From Candidatus Aminicenantota bacterium (GTDB taxonomy: Bacteria > Acidobacteriota > Aminicenantia > Aminicenantales > Saccharicenantaceae): a DNA stretch of 54,781 bases. The number at the start of each line of letters is the position of its first letter. Within the stretch, counting starts at the first letter, position 1. Location: NCBI GenBank assembly GCA_016867635.1, contig VGJC01000004.1, forward strand, positions 1-54,781, given 5' to 3'. Both the position numbers and the translations under genes were made by a program. Under the pieces are notes generated by a model. The model was not told the origin of the DNA. It did not search any database and saw only the letters and a list, made by a program, of their open reading frames with translations. Below are positions 1 through 9,592 of this stretch, in pieces.

Positions 1-2
1 AT

Positions 3-428
3 TTCCGCAAGGCCCTGGAGATCGCCCCGAACGACCTGGAGGCCCTTCTCGGGATCGAAAGATGCTACGAGCGCCTGAGCGACGGTCCGAAGGCGGCCGA
101 GGCCCGCCGGACGATCGGGACCCTTCTGTCGCCCGCCATTGTGGAACTCGATCCAAAACCCATCGAAAAGGGGGGGGCGAGAACGGTCGAGCTCGTCCTC
201 GACGGCCGGCCGCGGGCCTTGCGGATCGAATTCGAGTCCCCCGGAGCCGGGGCCCGTCCCTTGGTCGCCGTGGTCTTCAACGGCCGTGTCGTCCGGGAGG
301 GGTTCCTGGAAGAGGGCGCCCTGGCCTTCCCGGCGTCGCCCCGGGTGGGACCGAATTCCATCGAGATCGCCGCCGTCGGGGAGGCCCTCAGTCCGCTCAG
401 GATCGTTCTGAGCGAGGTCTCCCGCTAG
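3..428 (+). CDS. C-terminal part of a TPR-like repeat protein, 5' truncated by window edge
   Basis: Frame 3 is open from the window start (FRKALEIAPNDLEALLGIERCYERLSDGPKAAEARR...) to the stop at 428; TPR-like helix pattern then a beta-rich tail. Confidence 0.6.
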   Translation, partial: FRKALEIAPNDLEALLGIERCYERLSDGPKAAEARRTIGTLLSPAIVELDPKPIEKGGARTVELVLDGRPRALRIEFESPGAGARPLVAVVFNGRVVREGFLEEGALAFPASPRVGPNSIEIAAVGEALSPLRIVLSEVSR

Positions 429-515
429 ACGAACCTGGTTTTATTCATATTATTGAAAATAAATTTGATAGGCGCGCAATTCGAAGGTCTTCAAAGCGCC
501 CCGCCGGGGAAGTGC

Positions 516-545
516 TTGACAATCCTCAAGGCAGGCGCATATCAT
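516..545 (+). promoter_or_regulatory. Sigma-70-type promoter TTGACA-18-TATCAT upstream of the 568 CDS
   Basis: TTGACA at 516-521, TATCAT at 540-545, RBS AAGGAGG before ATG 568. Confidence 0.6.
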
Positions 546-567
546 TAAGGCGGCTAAGGAGGCGTCT

Positions 568-1356
568 ATGAACAAAGATGCCAAAGTATCTCTTGGAGGA
601 GCGGTCTGTCTGGCCCTGATCCTCATTCTGTCCCCGCCGGCGGCGGTCTCCCAGACGCCCGCCAAGGGGAACCTGATCGGCTTCGTTTTCGAGGGGGACG
701 GATCGACCCCTGTTCCGGGGGCGGTCGTCTTCATCAAGAACGTGACCACGGGGAGCGTTGAGGAGAGCTCCGTCTCCGACGCTCTGGGCATTTTCAAGGC
801 CGAAGGTCTCGAGGCCGGGCTCTACGCCCTCGGCGTGAGCTCCGAACGGGGCCGCTACAATTCGCAGGATTTCTTCGGCGTCAAGCCCGGCGAGACCGCC
901 AAGATCTCGATCGCCCTCAGCCCGTATGAGACGGAGGCCGTCGCCGCGGCCGCCGCGGCCGTCATCCAGGAGCAGAGGGACAAGGGAGAAGCGTTCATCG
1001 GGCGCGTCTCCCGATACCTTGCCCAGACCAAACAAGTGGAGGTCGAGATAGAGATCGGCTTGCTTCAGTCGACGGACCGGCTCCACATCAAGGGCGACGT
1101 CACGGATCACTACTTGGACGTCCGGGGCCTCACGGCCTACGGCGCCAAGGCCAAGCGCGTCCTGTCGGGCCAGACGGCCCTGCTCGCCTCGTCGAAGGCC
1201 TGCGTGCCCGGAGATTTCGTCTACGTCGTCTGCGCGCGGGGCATCCCGCCCTTCTTCCTCGCTCCCCTCGGTGTCGCCGCCATCGTGGCCGGGGCCGTCC
1301 CCTTGAGCGCGATCTACAAGGAAGAAGAGATCTCCACGTTCACGATCAAGAAATAG
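568..1356 (+). CDS. Secreted protein with carboxypeptidase-regulatory-like (Ig-like) domain and C-terminal hydrophobic segment
   Basis: Signal peptide; GFVFEGDGSTPVPGAVVFIKNVTTG...GIFKAEGLEAGLYAL is typical of CarboxypepD_reg domains. Confidence 0.7.
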   Translation: MNKDAKVSLGGAVCLALILILSPPAAVSQTPAKGNLIGFVFEGDGSTPVPGAVVFIKNVTTGSVEESSVSDALGIFKAEGLEAGLYALGVSSERGRYNSQDFFGVKPGETAKISIALSPYETEAVAAAAAAVIQEQRDKGEAFIGRVSRYLAQTKQVEVEIEIGLLQSTDRLHIKGDVTDHYLDVRGLTAYGAKAKRVLSGQTALLASSKACVPGDFVYVVCARGIPPFFLAPLGVAAIVAGAVPLSAIYKEEEISTFTIKK

Positions 1357-1403
1357 CCGGGCCGCGTCCCGCTCCTCGGCCCGCTCCTGATTGGGCTCCC
1401 GAA

Positions 1404-2579
1404 GTGCGTTCCTCCGACGTCAACCGTCTTCTCGTGCTCGCTTCCCGCCTCGACCCCGGGCCGGAAGCGCTCCGTGAAACGGCGGCTATCCTCGGCCGCG
1501 GACCGGATTGGGACCGGCTTCGCGCCCGGGCGAACGAAGAAGGCGCGCTTCCGCTGCTCTATCGCAACCTCCAGGCGTCCGGGGACGCCGTGCCCGCGGC
1601 GGCCCTGGACGGGCTGCGGGCCGGATACCTCTTGAATCTGGCCCGCAATTCCCGGATCTACAGGGGCCTCGAGCCGTTCCTGGAGGCCGTCCGAAGGCAG
1701 GACCTCAGAGCCGCCCTGACCAAGGGCAGCCGGCTGGCCCTGACCCTCTATCCCGACATCGCCCTCCGGCCGTTCTGGGACGTGGACGTCGTCGTCCACC
1801 CCGCGGATTGGCCGGCCGTGAGAACGGTTATCGCGGAGCTCGGTTACCTGGAAGCCTCGGGCGACGCCCGTCTTTTCGACCCCGAAGACGCGACCCTCCA
1901 TTGGGCGTATTCCCCCTACTTCAAAAAGGACGGGATCTTCCTGGAGATCCACTTCAATTTTCCGGGCCTTCACTTCCCGCGGCCGACGCCCGAGGACGTG
2001 TGGACGTCGACCCGGCGAGCGCCCGTCGGGCAGACCGAGGCTCTCGTCCTTTCGCCCGAGCACGAGTTCTGCCATCTCTGCCTCCACGCCCAACAGCATT
2101 CCTATCATAAGCTCCTCTGGCTGACGGATATCGCCGAGCTGGCCGTGCAGGAAGGACTGGATTGGGACCGGATCCGGGCGGTCTGTCGCGCGTCCGGGAC
2201 CGGCGCGCCCGTGTTCCACGCCCTCCGCCTGGTCAACGCGCTCTGGCCGGGGACCTTGCCGGGCGGCCTCATCGATGGGTTCCGGCCTGGCCCCGGGCCG
2301 CGGGCCGGGCTTCGTTTCCTCTGGCCCGAGAGAGCCGTGGCCGGACGGACCTTGTCGTTCGCCTGGCCCTATTACATGCCTTCCCTGTTTTCCCTGTGGG
2401 AGCGCAAGGACCCCGTATTGGCCTGGCGCACCCTGTCGGGAATTCTCTTTCCTCCCCGGGCCTGGATGGCCCAATTCCCCGACGCGACAGGACGCTTCCC
2501 GGGCGTTTACGGCCGCTATGCCGGGCGGATCTTCCGGCCTCTATTCATGACCGTCAAGCGGATGGTGACCAAAATATGA
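1404..2579 (+). CDS. Nucleotidyltransferase family protein (NTP_transf_5-like)
   Basis: Motif DVDVVVHPADW and overall PF14907-like architecture; GTG start. Confidence 0.75.
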   Translation: MRSSDVNRLLVLASRLDPGPEALRETAAILGRGPDWDRLRARANEEGALPLLYRNLQASGDAVPAAALDGLRAGYLLNLARNSRIYRGLEPFLEAVRRQDLRAALTKGSRLALTLYPDIALRPFWDVDVVVHPADWPAVRTVIAELGYLEASGDARLFDPEDATLHWAYSPYFKKDGIFLEIHFNFPGLHFPRPTPEDVWTSTRRAPVGQTEALVLSPEHEFCHLCLHAQQHSYHKLLWLTDIAELAVQEGLDWDRIRAVCRASGTGAPVFHALRLVNALWPGTLPGGLIDGFRPGPGPRAGLRFLWPERAVAGRTLSFAWPYYMPSLFSLWERKDPVLAWRTLSGILFPPRAWMAQFPDATGRFPGVYGRYAGRIFRPLFMTVKRMVTKI

Positions 2580-3418
2580 GCGGCGCGCCGGCGGTCCTGG
2601 CCGAGAGCCTCGTCAAGAGGTATCCGGTCCTCGGGGGGGTCCGGGATATCGTCCGCCGTCCCTTCCGGAAGCGGACGACAACGGCCCTGGACGGCTTGAG
2701 CCTTCAGGTCGGCCGGGGCCGCGCCTTCTGCCTCCTCGGTCCGAACGGGGCGGGGAAGACGACGTTGATCAAGGTCCTGACGACGCTCGTGCTTCCGGAC
2801 GGGGGCCGGGCGCTCGTCAACGGGCATGACGTCGTCCGGCGGCCCGGCCTCGTCAAAGACACCGTCGGCTACGCCATCAACGACGAGAGAAGCTTCTACT
2901 GGCGGCTGACCGGGCGCCAGAACCTGGAGTTTTTCGGGGCCCTGGTCGGGCTCCGCGGGCCCGGCCGGGATGCCAAGATCTCCGAGGTCCTGCGGCTGAC
3001 CGGGCTCGAGGCGGCCGCGGGCCTGAGATTCAACGCGTATTCCACGGGCATGCGACAGATGCTGGCTTTCGCCCGGGCCCTGCTGACCGACGCCGACCTT
3101 CTCTTCGTCGACGAGCCGACCCGCTCGCTCGATCCCCTGGCGGCCGACAAGGTCCGAACCTTTCTGCGGCGGGAGCTCGTGGACCGCAGGGGGAAGACGG
3201 TGTTTTGGGCGACCCACGATCTGGCCGAGGCCGCTTCCATGGCCCACGAGATCGCGGTCATCGACCGCGGCCGGGTCCGGCTCCAGGGGTCCCCGTCCGC
3301 CTTGGCGGGGGGGGCCGCAGGCACGCTGCGGGAGGTTTACGAAAGCGCCCTGGCCGCGGGACGCGGGGCGGACGAGGAAAGGAAGGCCCCGGTCCCGGAG
3401 CAAGGGGGCGGGCCGTGA
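2576..3418 (+). CDS. ABC transporter ATP-binding protein
   Basis: Walker A GPNGAGKTT, Walker B LLFVDEPT, H-loop ATHD; ATG overlaps upstream stop (ATGA). Confidence 0.9.
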   Translation: MSGAPAVLAESLVKRYPVLGGVRDIVRRPFRKRTTTALDGLSLQVGRGRAFCLLGPNGAGKTTLIKVLTTLVLPDGGRALVNGHDVVRRPGLVKDTVGYAINDERSFYWRLTGRQNLEFFGALVGLRGPGRDAKISEVLRLTGLEAAAGLRFNAYSTGMRQMLAFARALLTDADLLFVDEPTRSLDPLAADKVRTFLRRELVDRRGKTVFWATHDLAEAASMAHEIAVIDRGRVRLQGSPSALAGGAAGTLREVYESALAAGRGADEERKAPVPEQGGGP

Positions 3419-4245
3419 GCGGCGCGCGCAGGGCAGCCCGGTTCGCGGGAAAGCTCCTGGCCTTCCTCCGCCGGGACTTCCTCGAGGCCCTGACCTACAG
3501 GTTCACGTTCGTTTCCTCGCTCTTCGGCATCTTCCTGTCCTCGGCGACGTTCTATTTCGTCTCCCGGCTCGTCCCTCCGGGCGCGCCTTCGCTCGAGCCC
3601 TTCGGCGGCGACTTCTTCGCCTTCGCCGTCGTGGGCGTCGCTTTCTCGAGCCTGCTCGGCATCTTCCAGGAAGGCCTGCCCTCGGTCATCCGCGGGGCCC
3701 AGGTCACCGGGACGCTCGAAGCGCTCCTCGTGACCCGGACCTCCGTTCCCACGGTCCTTCTGGGATCGTCGCTGTATTCCCTTCTCTTCCAGGTGCTCCG
3801 GACCGGCCTCCACATCGGCTTGGCCGTGGCCGTCTTCGGCCTCGAGCTCGGGCGGGTCAACGTCCCGGGCCTTCTCTCCGTTCTCTTTCTGACGGCCCTC
3901 TGTTTTCTCAGCATCGGCGTCCTGTCGGCCAGCTTCATTCTCGTCTATAAGTCGGGCAACCCTTTCGGTTGGATCTTCGGCGGCGTCTCCGGGCTGCTCG
4001 GCGGGGTCGTTTTTCCGGTCTCTCTCCTTCCGGACTGGATCCGCTGGGTGTCGGCCCTGCTGCCTGTCACTCACGCGCTCAACGGGACGAGGAAGAGCCT
4101 GCTGGCCTCGGCGGCCTTGGCCGACATCCTGCCTTCGATCGCCGCGCTGGCGATGTTCGACGCCGTTCTGCTGCCCCTCAGCCTGATCGCGTTCCGGCTG
4201 GCCCTGCGCAAGGCCAAGAAAGACGGGACGCTGACCCACTACTGA
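3415..4245 (+). CDS. ABC-2 type transporter permease
   Basis: Multiple TM segments; GTG start overlapping the ATPase stop; ABC-2 permease-like C-terminus. Confidence 0.85.
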   Translation: MSGARRAARFAGKLLAFLRRDFLEALTYRFTFVSSLFGIFLSSATFYFVSRLVPPGAPSLEPFGGDFFAFAVVGVAFSSLLGIFQEGLPSVIRGAQVTGTLEALLVTRTSVPTVLLGSSLYSLLFQVLRTGLHIGLAVAVFGLELGRVNVPGLLSVLFLTALCFLSIGVLSASFILVYKSGNPFGWIFGGVSGLLGGVVFPVSLLPDWIRWVSALLPVTHALNGTRKSLLASAALADILPSIAALAMFDAVLLPLSLIAFRLALRKAKKDGTLTHY

Positions 4246-4379
4246 TCCCGCCCTCCTTTCCGGCCCTTTCGATCCCCACCCTTTTCTGTCGCCGGCGAAG
4301 TCCGCCGTGAGGCGGAGCCGGGCGCCGCCTCCTGTTCTCTTGAGCGTGATTCTGCTAACATGGAGACGGACTTTTCGAC

Positions 4380-4949
4380 ATGGCTAAAATAAATTCCCTG
4401 CTGACCGTCGCGGCCGTTCTCCTCTTCGTGCCCGCCCGGGGCGTCGAATTGGGCCCCGAGGTCCGGGCCAAGGCCGAAAAGGTCCAGGCCGCGCTCCGGA
4501 CGATCGAGACGGAGGCGCGAAGGATGAGCCCGGGTCAGAGGTCCATGACCTTCAGCGAAGCGGAGTTCAACGCCTGGATCGCGTTCCGCCTGGACGAGGA
4601 GAAAGAGCCCTACGTCAAGAGCGCCGAATTCAAGCTGCTGGCGGACGACAAGGTCGAAGGGCGGATCCTGCTAGTTCTGGGCCGGAGCCCGGCCGGCGGG
4701 CTTCTCTCCGAGCGCCAGGACCTCGTCTTCTCGGCCGGGTTCGAGGCCCGCGAAGGCCGCATCAGGATCGGCTTGGACAGCCTGTTCCTCGGCACCCAGA
4801 AGCTGTCCCCTTCGGTCATCGACCTCATCATCGGCGTCGTCTCCAGGCTTCAGGGAGCCGAGCCGACCAGCATTCGGGACTGGTACGACCTTCCCCCGGG
4901 CGTGGAGAAGCTGCGGACGCAGCCGGGCCGCCTCGTCGTGATCTATTGA
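4380..4949 (+). CDS. Hypothetical secreted protein
   Basis: Full-length ORF with signal peptide-like N-terminus and RBS; no family recognised. Confidence 0.6.
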   Translation: MAKINSLLTVAAVLLFVPARGVELGPEVRAKAEKVQAALRTIETEARRMSPGQRSMTFSEAEFNAWIAFRLDEEKEPYVKSAEFKLLADDKVEGRILLVLGRSPAGGLLSERQDLVFSAGFEAREGRIRIGLDSLFLGTQKLSPSVIDLIIGVVSRLQGAEPTSIRDWYDLPPGVEKLRTQPGRLVVIY

Positions 4950-4971
4950 CAGCGGCAGGAGAGAGAACGGA

Positions 4972-5538
4972 ATGATCCGGGTCATCAGCGGCATCTACAA
5001 GGGCCGGCGGCTGAAGCTCGTGCCCAGCCTTTCGGTCCGGCCCATGCAGGACAAGGTCAAGGGGGCCCTGTTCAGCATCGTCCGGGACCGCCTCAAGGGC
5101 AGCGTCTGCCTCGACGGCTTCGCCGGCACGGGTTCTGTGGGGCTCGAGGCCCTCAGCCGGGGCGCGGAAAGGGTCGTCTTCGTCGACGAGTTCTTCCCGG
5201 CCGTCAAGGTCATCCGGGCCAACGTCGCCAAGTGCGAAGCCGAGGACAAGGCCGTCGTCCTGCACCGGGAGTTCAACCGGGCGGCGATCGACCTGGCCAA
5301 GAAGAACGTCCGGTTCGATCTCGTCTTCCTGGACCCCCCCTACAAGCTCCTCGAGGAGAGGAACCCTCTCAGGGTCCTTCGCAAAAGGGAGCTCCTCAAG
5401 CCGGGCGGGCTCATCGTCCTGCGCCATTATTACCGGGTCAAGCCGGCCGAGGGGGACTTCAAGCTCCGGCGCCGGGTGACCCTCGGCGACGACGTCCTGT
5501 CCTTTTACGGCGGGGAAGAGAACGAAGAGGAACTATGA
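4972..5538 (+). CDS. rsmD: 16S rRNA (guanine(966)-N(2))-methyltransferase
   Basis: [54 protein letters not shown] motifs. Confidence 0.92.
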   Translation: MIRVISGIYKGRRLKLVPSLSVRPMQDKVKGALFSIVRDRLKGSVCLDGFAGTGSVGLEALSRGAERVVFVDEFFPAVKVIRANVAKCEAEDKAVVLHREFNRAAIDLAKKNVRFDLVFLDPPYKLLEERNPLRVLRKRELLKPGGLIVLRHYYRVKPAEGDFKLRRRVTLGDDVLSFYGGEENEEEL

Positions 5539-6407
5539 AGATAAAGAAAACGAAGGCCACCCCTTTATGGACCGAAGCCCCCCTGGTCGAAGAACGGGAG
5601 ATCTTTTCCGACCTGGCCGTCAAGAAAGGCAGCTCTCTTTTCCTGGGCCGCTACTCCATGAAGGAGGTCCTGGCGGTCCTCGACAAGAGAAGCTTCTTCA
5701 AGGAAGCCCGCAAGCGGTTCCTCTGGCCTCTGGCCTTCGAGCTCGACTCGTCGGAGTATCCCCTCCAAAGACTGCAGATCTTCCTCCGGGAAGCGAAGCC
5801 CGAGAACACGATCGTCGACATCAAGCTCAAGGAAGCCGAGTTCGTCCCGAAAGGCGCCCTGGAAGGCCTGCCGCCCATGCCGCCCCAAAAGGCTCTGGCT
5901 TTCGAATGGCTGACCCTCCAGAACCCGGTCCTGAAGTTCTCCGAGCACTTCACGCCCCTGCCGGGCCAGGCCCTTCCCGGCCTGAGCCTGGGCCCGAAAG
6001 TCCTCCATCTTTTCATGTACGTGGGCCGGGTCGCCCGCAAGGACTGTCTGCTGGCCTTCCCGGCCTATTTCCACAACGCCCTGCTCTTCTCGCGCTATTT
6101 CCGGTTCTGGAATCCGGGCAAGGAAGGGGAGGTCCTGGCCATCCGCGGCCTGTTCAGCCACTCGCCTCTCAAGCAGCTGGCCTGGGTCGTCCATCTGAAC
6201 TGCCTGAAAAAGGGGGACGGAACCCCCTACGAGTGGACGGCCGAGGAGCAGGTCCTGCCCTTGAGCCGGGCCCTCAAGGCGTATTTCGACTCGCGGGAGT
6301 ACCGGGACGCGGTCAAAACGGCCCGGAAGAACCAGGTGTTCACCGTGGACTGGGCGGAATTCGAACAGAAGTCCAAAGACATCCCGGCGCTTTGCGGCGG
6401 CCTTTGA
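5535..6407 (+). CDS. Conserved-looking hypothetical protein, translationally coupled to rsmD
   Basis: ATGA overlap with the rsmD stop; 290-aa ORF, no motif recognised. Confidence 0.65.
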   Translation: MKIKKTKATPLWTEAPLVEEREIFSDLAVKKGSSLFLGRYSMKEVLAVLDKRSFFKEARKRFLWPLAFELDSSEYPLQRLQIFLREAKPENTIVDIKLKEAEFVPKGALEGLPPMPPQKALAFEWLTLQNPVLKFSEHFTPLPGQALPGLSLGPKVLHLFMYVGRVARKDCLLAFPAYFHNALLFSRYFRFWNPGKEGEVLAIRGLFSHSPLKQLAWVVHLNCLKKGDGTPYEWTAEEQVLPLSRALKAYFDSREYRDAVKTARKNQVFTVDWAEFEQKSKDIPALCGGL

Positions 6408-6414
6408 AATCTGC

Positions 6415-6420
6415 TATAAT
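6415..6420 (+). promoter_or_regulatory. -10 box TATAAT of the rpmE promoter
   Basis: TTTGCG-18-TATAAT just before rpmE; RBS AAGGAG; the -35 lies inside the end of the upstream CDS. Confidence 0.55.
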
Positions 6421-6442
6421 CCCCGCTCAAGGAGATCGACCC

Positions 6443-6763
6443 ATGAAGAAAGACGTCCATCCCCAATACCAGGAATGCGTCGTGACCTGCGCCTGCGGGA
6501 GCACCTTCAAGACCCGCTCCACGAAGAAGGAGATCCGGGTCGAGATCTGCTCCCAGTGCCATCCCTTCTTCACCGGAAAACAGAAGTTCATCGACAGCGC
6601 GGGACGAGTCGAGAAGTTCAAGAAGAAATTCGGCGACGCCGAGGACATCAAGCGCGCCAAGGCCGCCGCGAAGGCCAAGCCCGCCAAAGCGGCCAAGCCT
6701 GTCAAGGCCGCCAAGACCGCGAAAGCCAAGAAGAGCCTCAAGACGCCCAAAAAATCCGCCTGA
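6443..6763 (+). CDS. rpmE: 50S ribosomal protein L31 with Lys/Ala-rich C-terminal extension
   Basis: [27 protein letters not shown]...[17 protein letters not shown]; zinc-type Cys pattern. Confidence 0.93.
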   Translation: MKKDVHPQYQECVVTCACGSTFKTRSTKKEIRVEICSQCHPFFTGKQKFIDSAGRVEKFKKKFGDAEDIKRAKAAAKAKPAKAAKPVKAAKTAKAKKSLKTPKKSA

Positions 6764-7845
6764 TGATCCGGGAACTGCAGGCGATCGAGGACAAATACCG
6801 CCGCCTGACGCTCTCGCTCGCCGACCCCGCCCTGGCCTCCGCCCCCCAGAAGATCCGCGAGCTGGCCAAGGAACGGTCCGAGCTGGAGCCCGTCGTCCGC
6901 AAGTTCGAGGATTACAAGAGAGCCCGCAAGGACCTGGCCGATGTCCGGCAGCTCGTCTCCGACCCCGGGATCGAACCCGACCTCCGCGGGATGGCCGAGA
7001 CCGAGGCCGAGAAGCTCGAGCAGCGGGAGCGGGCCCTCGAGTCCGAGCTGCGCACCATGCTCCTGCCCAAGGACCCCTACGACGACAAGAACGTCATCCT
7101 CGAGATCCGGGCCGGGGCCGGCGGGGACGAGGCCTCGCTCTTCGCCCAGGACCTGTTCCGCATGTACTCCCGGTTCGCCGAGAACAAGGGCTGGAAGTTC
7201 GAGGTCTTGGACACCAGCACCTCGCCCATCGGCGGGCTCAAGGAGGCCATCGGGAACATCCGGGGCAAGGGGGCCTATTCGATCCTGAAGTACGAGAGCG
7301 GCGTTCATCGCGTCCAGAGGGTCCCGAGGACGGAGGCCTCAGGGCGCATCCACACCTCGACCGCCACGGTGGCCGTCCTTCCGGAAGCCGACGACATCGA
7401 CGTCAAGCTCGATCCCAAGGACCTCAAGATCGAGGCCTTCGGCTCTTCGGGACCGGGCGGGCAGAGCGTCAACCGGAACTACACGGCCATCCGGGTCACG
7501 CACAAGCCCTCGGGCCTGGTCGTCTCCTGCCAGGACGAGAAATCCCAGCACCGGAACAAGGAAAAGGCGCTCCGGGTCCTGCGCTCCCGGCTCATGGATA
7601 TCGCCCAGAGGGAGCAGCATGACGCCATCGCCCAGAACCGCAGGTCCCAGGTCGGGACGGGGGAGAGGAGCGAGAAGATCCGGACCTACAATTTCCCCCA
7701 ATCCCGGATCACGGACCATCGCTTGAACGAGAACTTTCACAACGTCGAGGCCATCCTGGACGGGGAGATCGACGAGATCCTGGAAAAGCTCATCCGCCAG
7801 GCCCAGGCGCAGGCCCTCGGGAGCGCGTCCGGTGACCCCGGCTAA
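6763..7845 (+). CDS. prfA: Peptide chain release factor 1
   Basis: GSSGPGGQSVNRNYTAIRVTH GGQ motif; RAGAGGDEASLFA; follows rpmE directly (TGATG overlap). Confidence 0.95.
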   Translation: MIRELQAIEDKYRRLTLSLADPALASAPQKIRELAKERSELEPVVRKFEDYKRARKDLADVRQLVSDPGIEPDLRGMAETEAEKLEQRERALESELRTMLLPKDPYDDKNVILEIRAGAGGDEASLFAQDLFRMYSRFAENKGWKFEVLDTSTSPIGGLKEAIGNIRGKGAYSILKYESGVHRVQRVPRTEASGRIHTSTATVAVLPEADDIDVKLDPKDLKIEAFGSSGPGGQSVNRNYTAIRVTHKPSGLVVSCQDEKSQHRNKEKALRVLRSRLMDIAQREQHDAIAQNRRSQVGTGERSEKIRTYNFPQSRITDHRLNENFHNVEAILDGEIDEILEKLIRQAQAQALGSASGDPG

Positions 7846-8701
7846 GCGCCCGGAACCGGGGTCCAAGTCCCTCCTCGATCTCTACCGGCTCGGCGTTTCC
7901 CTCCTCGAGGGCCGCCCCCAGGCCGGCCTCGAAGCCAAAGTCCTGCTGCTCAAAGCCGCCGCTCTCCCCGAGGAGAGATATTTCGCGGCCCCCGACTCTC
8001 CCTGCCCGCCGAGGGCCGAGGCTTCGTTCCTCCGCCTGGTCGAGAAGAGGAGAAGGGGAGTGCCGCTGTCTTACCTGACGGGCGTCAAGGAGTTCTGGTC
8101 CATGCCCTTGAGGGTCTCTCCGTCCGTTCTTGTCCCCCGCCCGGAGACCGAGGTCATCGTCGAGAAGGTCCTCGAGCTTTCCACGCGCGAGAAGGAGACC
8201 ATCTTGGACCTCGGGACGGGGAGCGGCAACATCGCCATCGCCCTGGCCAAGGAATTGCCCCAGGCCCGGGTCGTGGCCGCCGACATCTCGGAGCGGGCCC
8301 TGCGGGTGGCCCGCGGCAACGCCGCCTCCCACAAGGTCAAGCGGGTCGAATTCCTGAAGAGCGACCTGTTCTCGGCCTTCCGGGGCACGGGGGCCCGGTT
8401 CGATTTCATCCTGTCCAACCCGCCCTACGTGTCGCGCGCGGAATGGGACAGCCTGCCCGCCGAGGTCCGGGAGTTCGAGCCGCGCCGGGCCCTGCTGGCC
8501 GGGGATTCCGGACTGGAGATGATCTCGCGCCTGGCGCGCCGGGCCGGCTCGTTCCTGCGGCCCGGCGGCTATCTCATCTTCGAGATCGGGGACGGCCAGC
8601 GGGACCGGGTCCTGTCGCTCTTCGGGCGGCGCTGGACCGAGATCGAGACGGCCTGGGACCTGGCCGGCAAGCCCCGGGTCATCACCGCCCGGCGGGCCTG
8701 A
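7832..8701 (+). CDS. prmC: Release factor glutamine methyltransferase
   Basis: VPRPETE, LDLGTGSGNIAIALA, SNPPYV motifs; rpmE-prfA-prmC context. Confidence 0.93.
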   Translation: MTPAKRPEPGSKSLLDLYRLGVSLLEGRPQAGLEAKVLLLKAAALPEERYFAAPDSPCPPRAEASFLRLVEKRRRGVPLSYLTGVKEFWSMPLRVSPSVLVPRPETEVIVEKVLELSTREKETILDLGTGSGNIAIALAKELPQARVVAADISERALRVARGNAASHKVKRVEFLKSDLFSAFRGTGARFDFILSNPPYVSRAEWDSLPAEVREFEPRRALLAGDSGLEMISRLARRAGSFLRPGGYLIFEIGDGQRDRVLSLFGRRWTEIETAWDLAGKPRVITARRA

Positions 8702-8722
8702 GCGCCCGGCGCCGGGGCGGCT

Positions 8723-9454
8723 TCAAGAAGCGGGGGCTTTTTCGGGAACCAGGGCCCGGTAATCGTCCAGAGGGGGCAGGATCCGGGTCGTCTCGAAACG
8801 GATCTTCTCCCAGACGGCCAGATCGAGGCCGCAGAAAGCGTCCACGATCCGGGGGTCGAACTGGCTTCCCGCGTGGCCTGTCAACTCCCGCCGGGCGACG
8901 CGGAAGTCACGGGGCGCGCGGTAGGGCCGGTGGGAGGTCACGGCGTCGAGCGTGTCGGCGACGGCGAAGATCCGGGCCTCGAGCGGAATGGTCTCGCCCT
9001 TCAGCCCTCGCGGATAACCCGTGCCGTCGAATCGTTCGTGATGACAGAGGATGATATTCCCCACTTCCGGGACCAGCTTGACGTCGCGGACCAGCCCGTA
9101 ACCCATGGCGGGGTGCCGCTTGATGACCTCCCACTCTTTCGGGGTCAGGGCGCCGGGCTTCTTCAGGATGGAATCCGGGATGGCCATTTTCCCCGAGTCG
9201 TGGAGAAGGGCCCCTTTGCGGATGCTCTCGAGCGCCCGCGGATCGCGGATGCCCAGAGCCTCGGCCAGGACGTGACTGTAGCGGGCCACGGTCTTGGAAT
9301 GGCCGTAGGTCTCGACGTCCCGGAGGTCCAGGGCGGCCATGAAGTTCTCCAGGGTCGAGTCGTAGGCCTCTTCGAGCTCGCGGGACCGGCGGAGATGAAG
9401 GGCCAGCTCCTTCTTGAGCCGTTTCACCTCCAGGCGGAGCGTCTCTTCGCTCAT
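8723..9454 (-). CDS. HD-GYP domain c-di-GMP phosphodiesterase
   Basis: ALLHDSGKMAIPD, HHERFDGTGYPRGLKGE, ARIFAVADTLDAVTSHRPYR motifs. Confidence 0.9.
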   Translation of the reverse strand: MSEETLRLEVKRLKKELALHLRRSRELEEAYDSTLENFMAALDLRDVETYGHSKTVARYSHVLAEALGIRDPRALESIRKGALLHDSGKMAIPDSILKKPGALTPKEWEVIKRHPAMGYGLVRDVKLVPEVGNIILCHHERFDGTGYPRGLKGETIPLEARIFAVADTLDAVTSHRPYRAPRDFRVARRELTGHAGSQFDPRIVDAFCGLDLAVWEKIRFETTRILPPLDDYRALVPEKAPAS

Positions 9455-9490
9455 GCCGCTTTATATACCCTTTTCCTCTCCCTTATTCAA
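9455..9490 (-). promoter_or_regulatory. Promoter TTGAAT-17-TATATA placed for leaderless transcription of the HD-GYP gene
   Basis: Minus strand: TTGAAT (9490-9485), TATATA (9467-9462), ATG at 9454; no Shine-Dalgarno. Confidence 0.45.
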
Positions 9491-9535
9491 GCCGGGCCCC
9501 CGGCAGGGAGCCGGCCCGTAGGCCGATTTCTTCCC

Positions 9536-9565
9536 TTGACAGAGGCCTTCCCGAATGAGCATAAT
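9536..9565 (+). promoter_or_regulatory. Sigma-70-type promoter TTGACA-18-CATAAT
   Basis: TTGACA 9536-9541; CATAAT 9560-9565; RBS AAGGAG at 9581-9586. Confidence 0.55.
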
Positions 9566-9592
9566 ATGTCCGCCAAGGCTAAGGAGCGGTCA

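Noticed and set aside
6654-6760. Apparent short tandem repeat (GCCAAG.../AAGGCC units) at the end of rpmE
   Set aside because: Explained by coding for the Lys/Ala-rich tail; not a CRISPR or intergenic satellite.
9566-9592. ATG 9566 as the start of the coiled-coil protein
   Set aside because: It directly follows the predicted -10 box (9560-9565), upstream of the likely TSS; ATG 9593 has a well-spaced AAGGAG.
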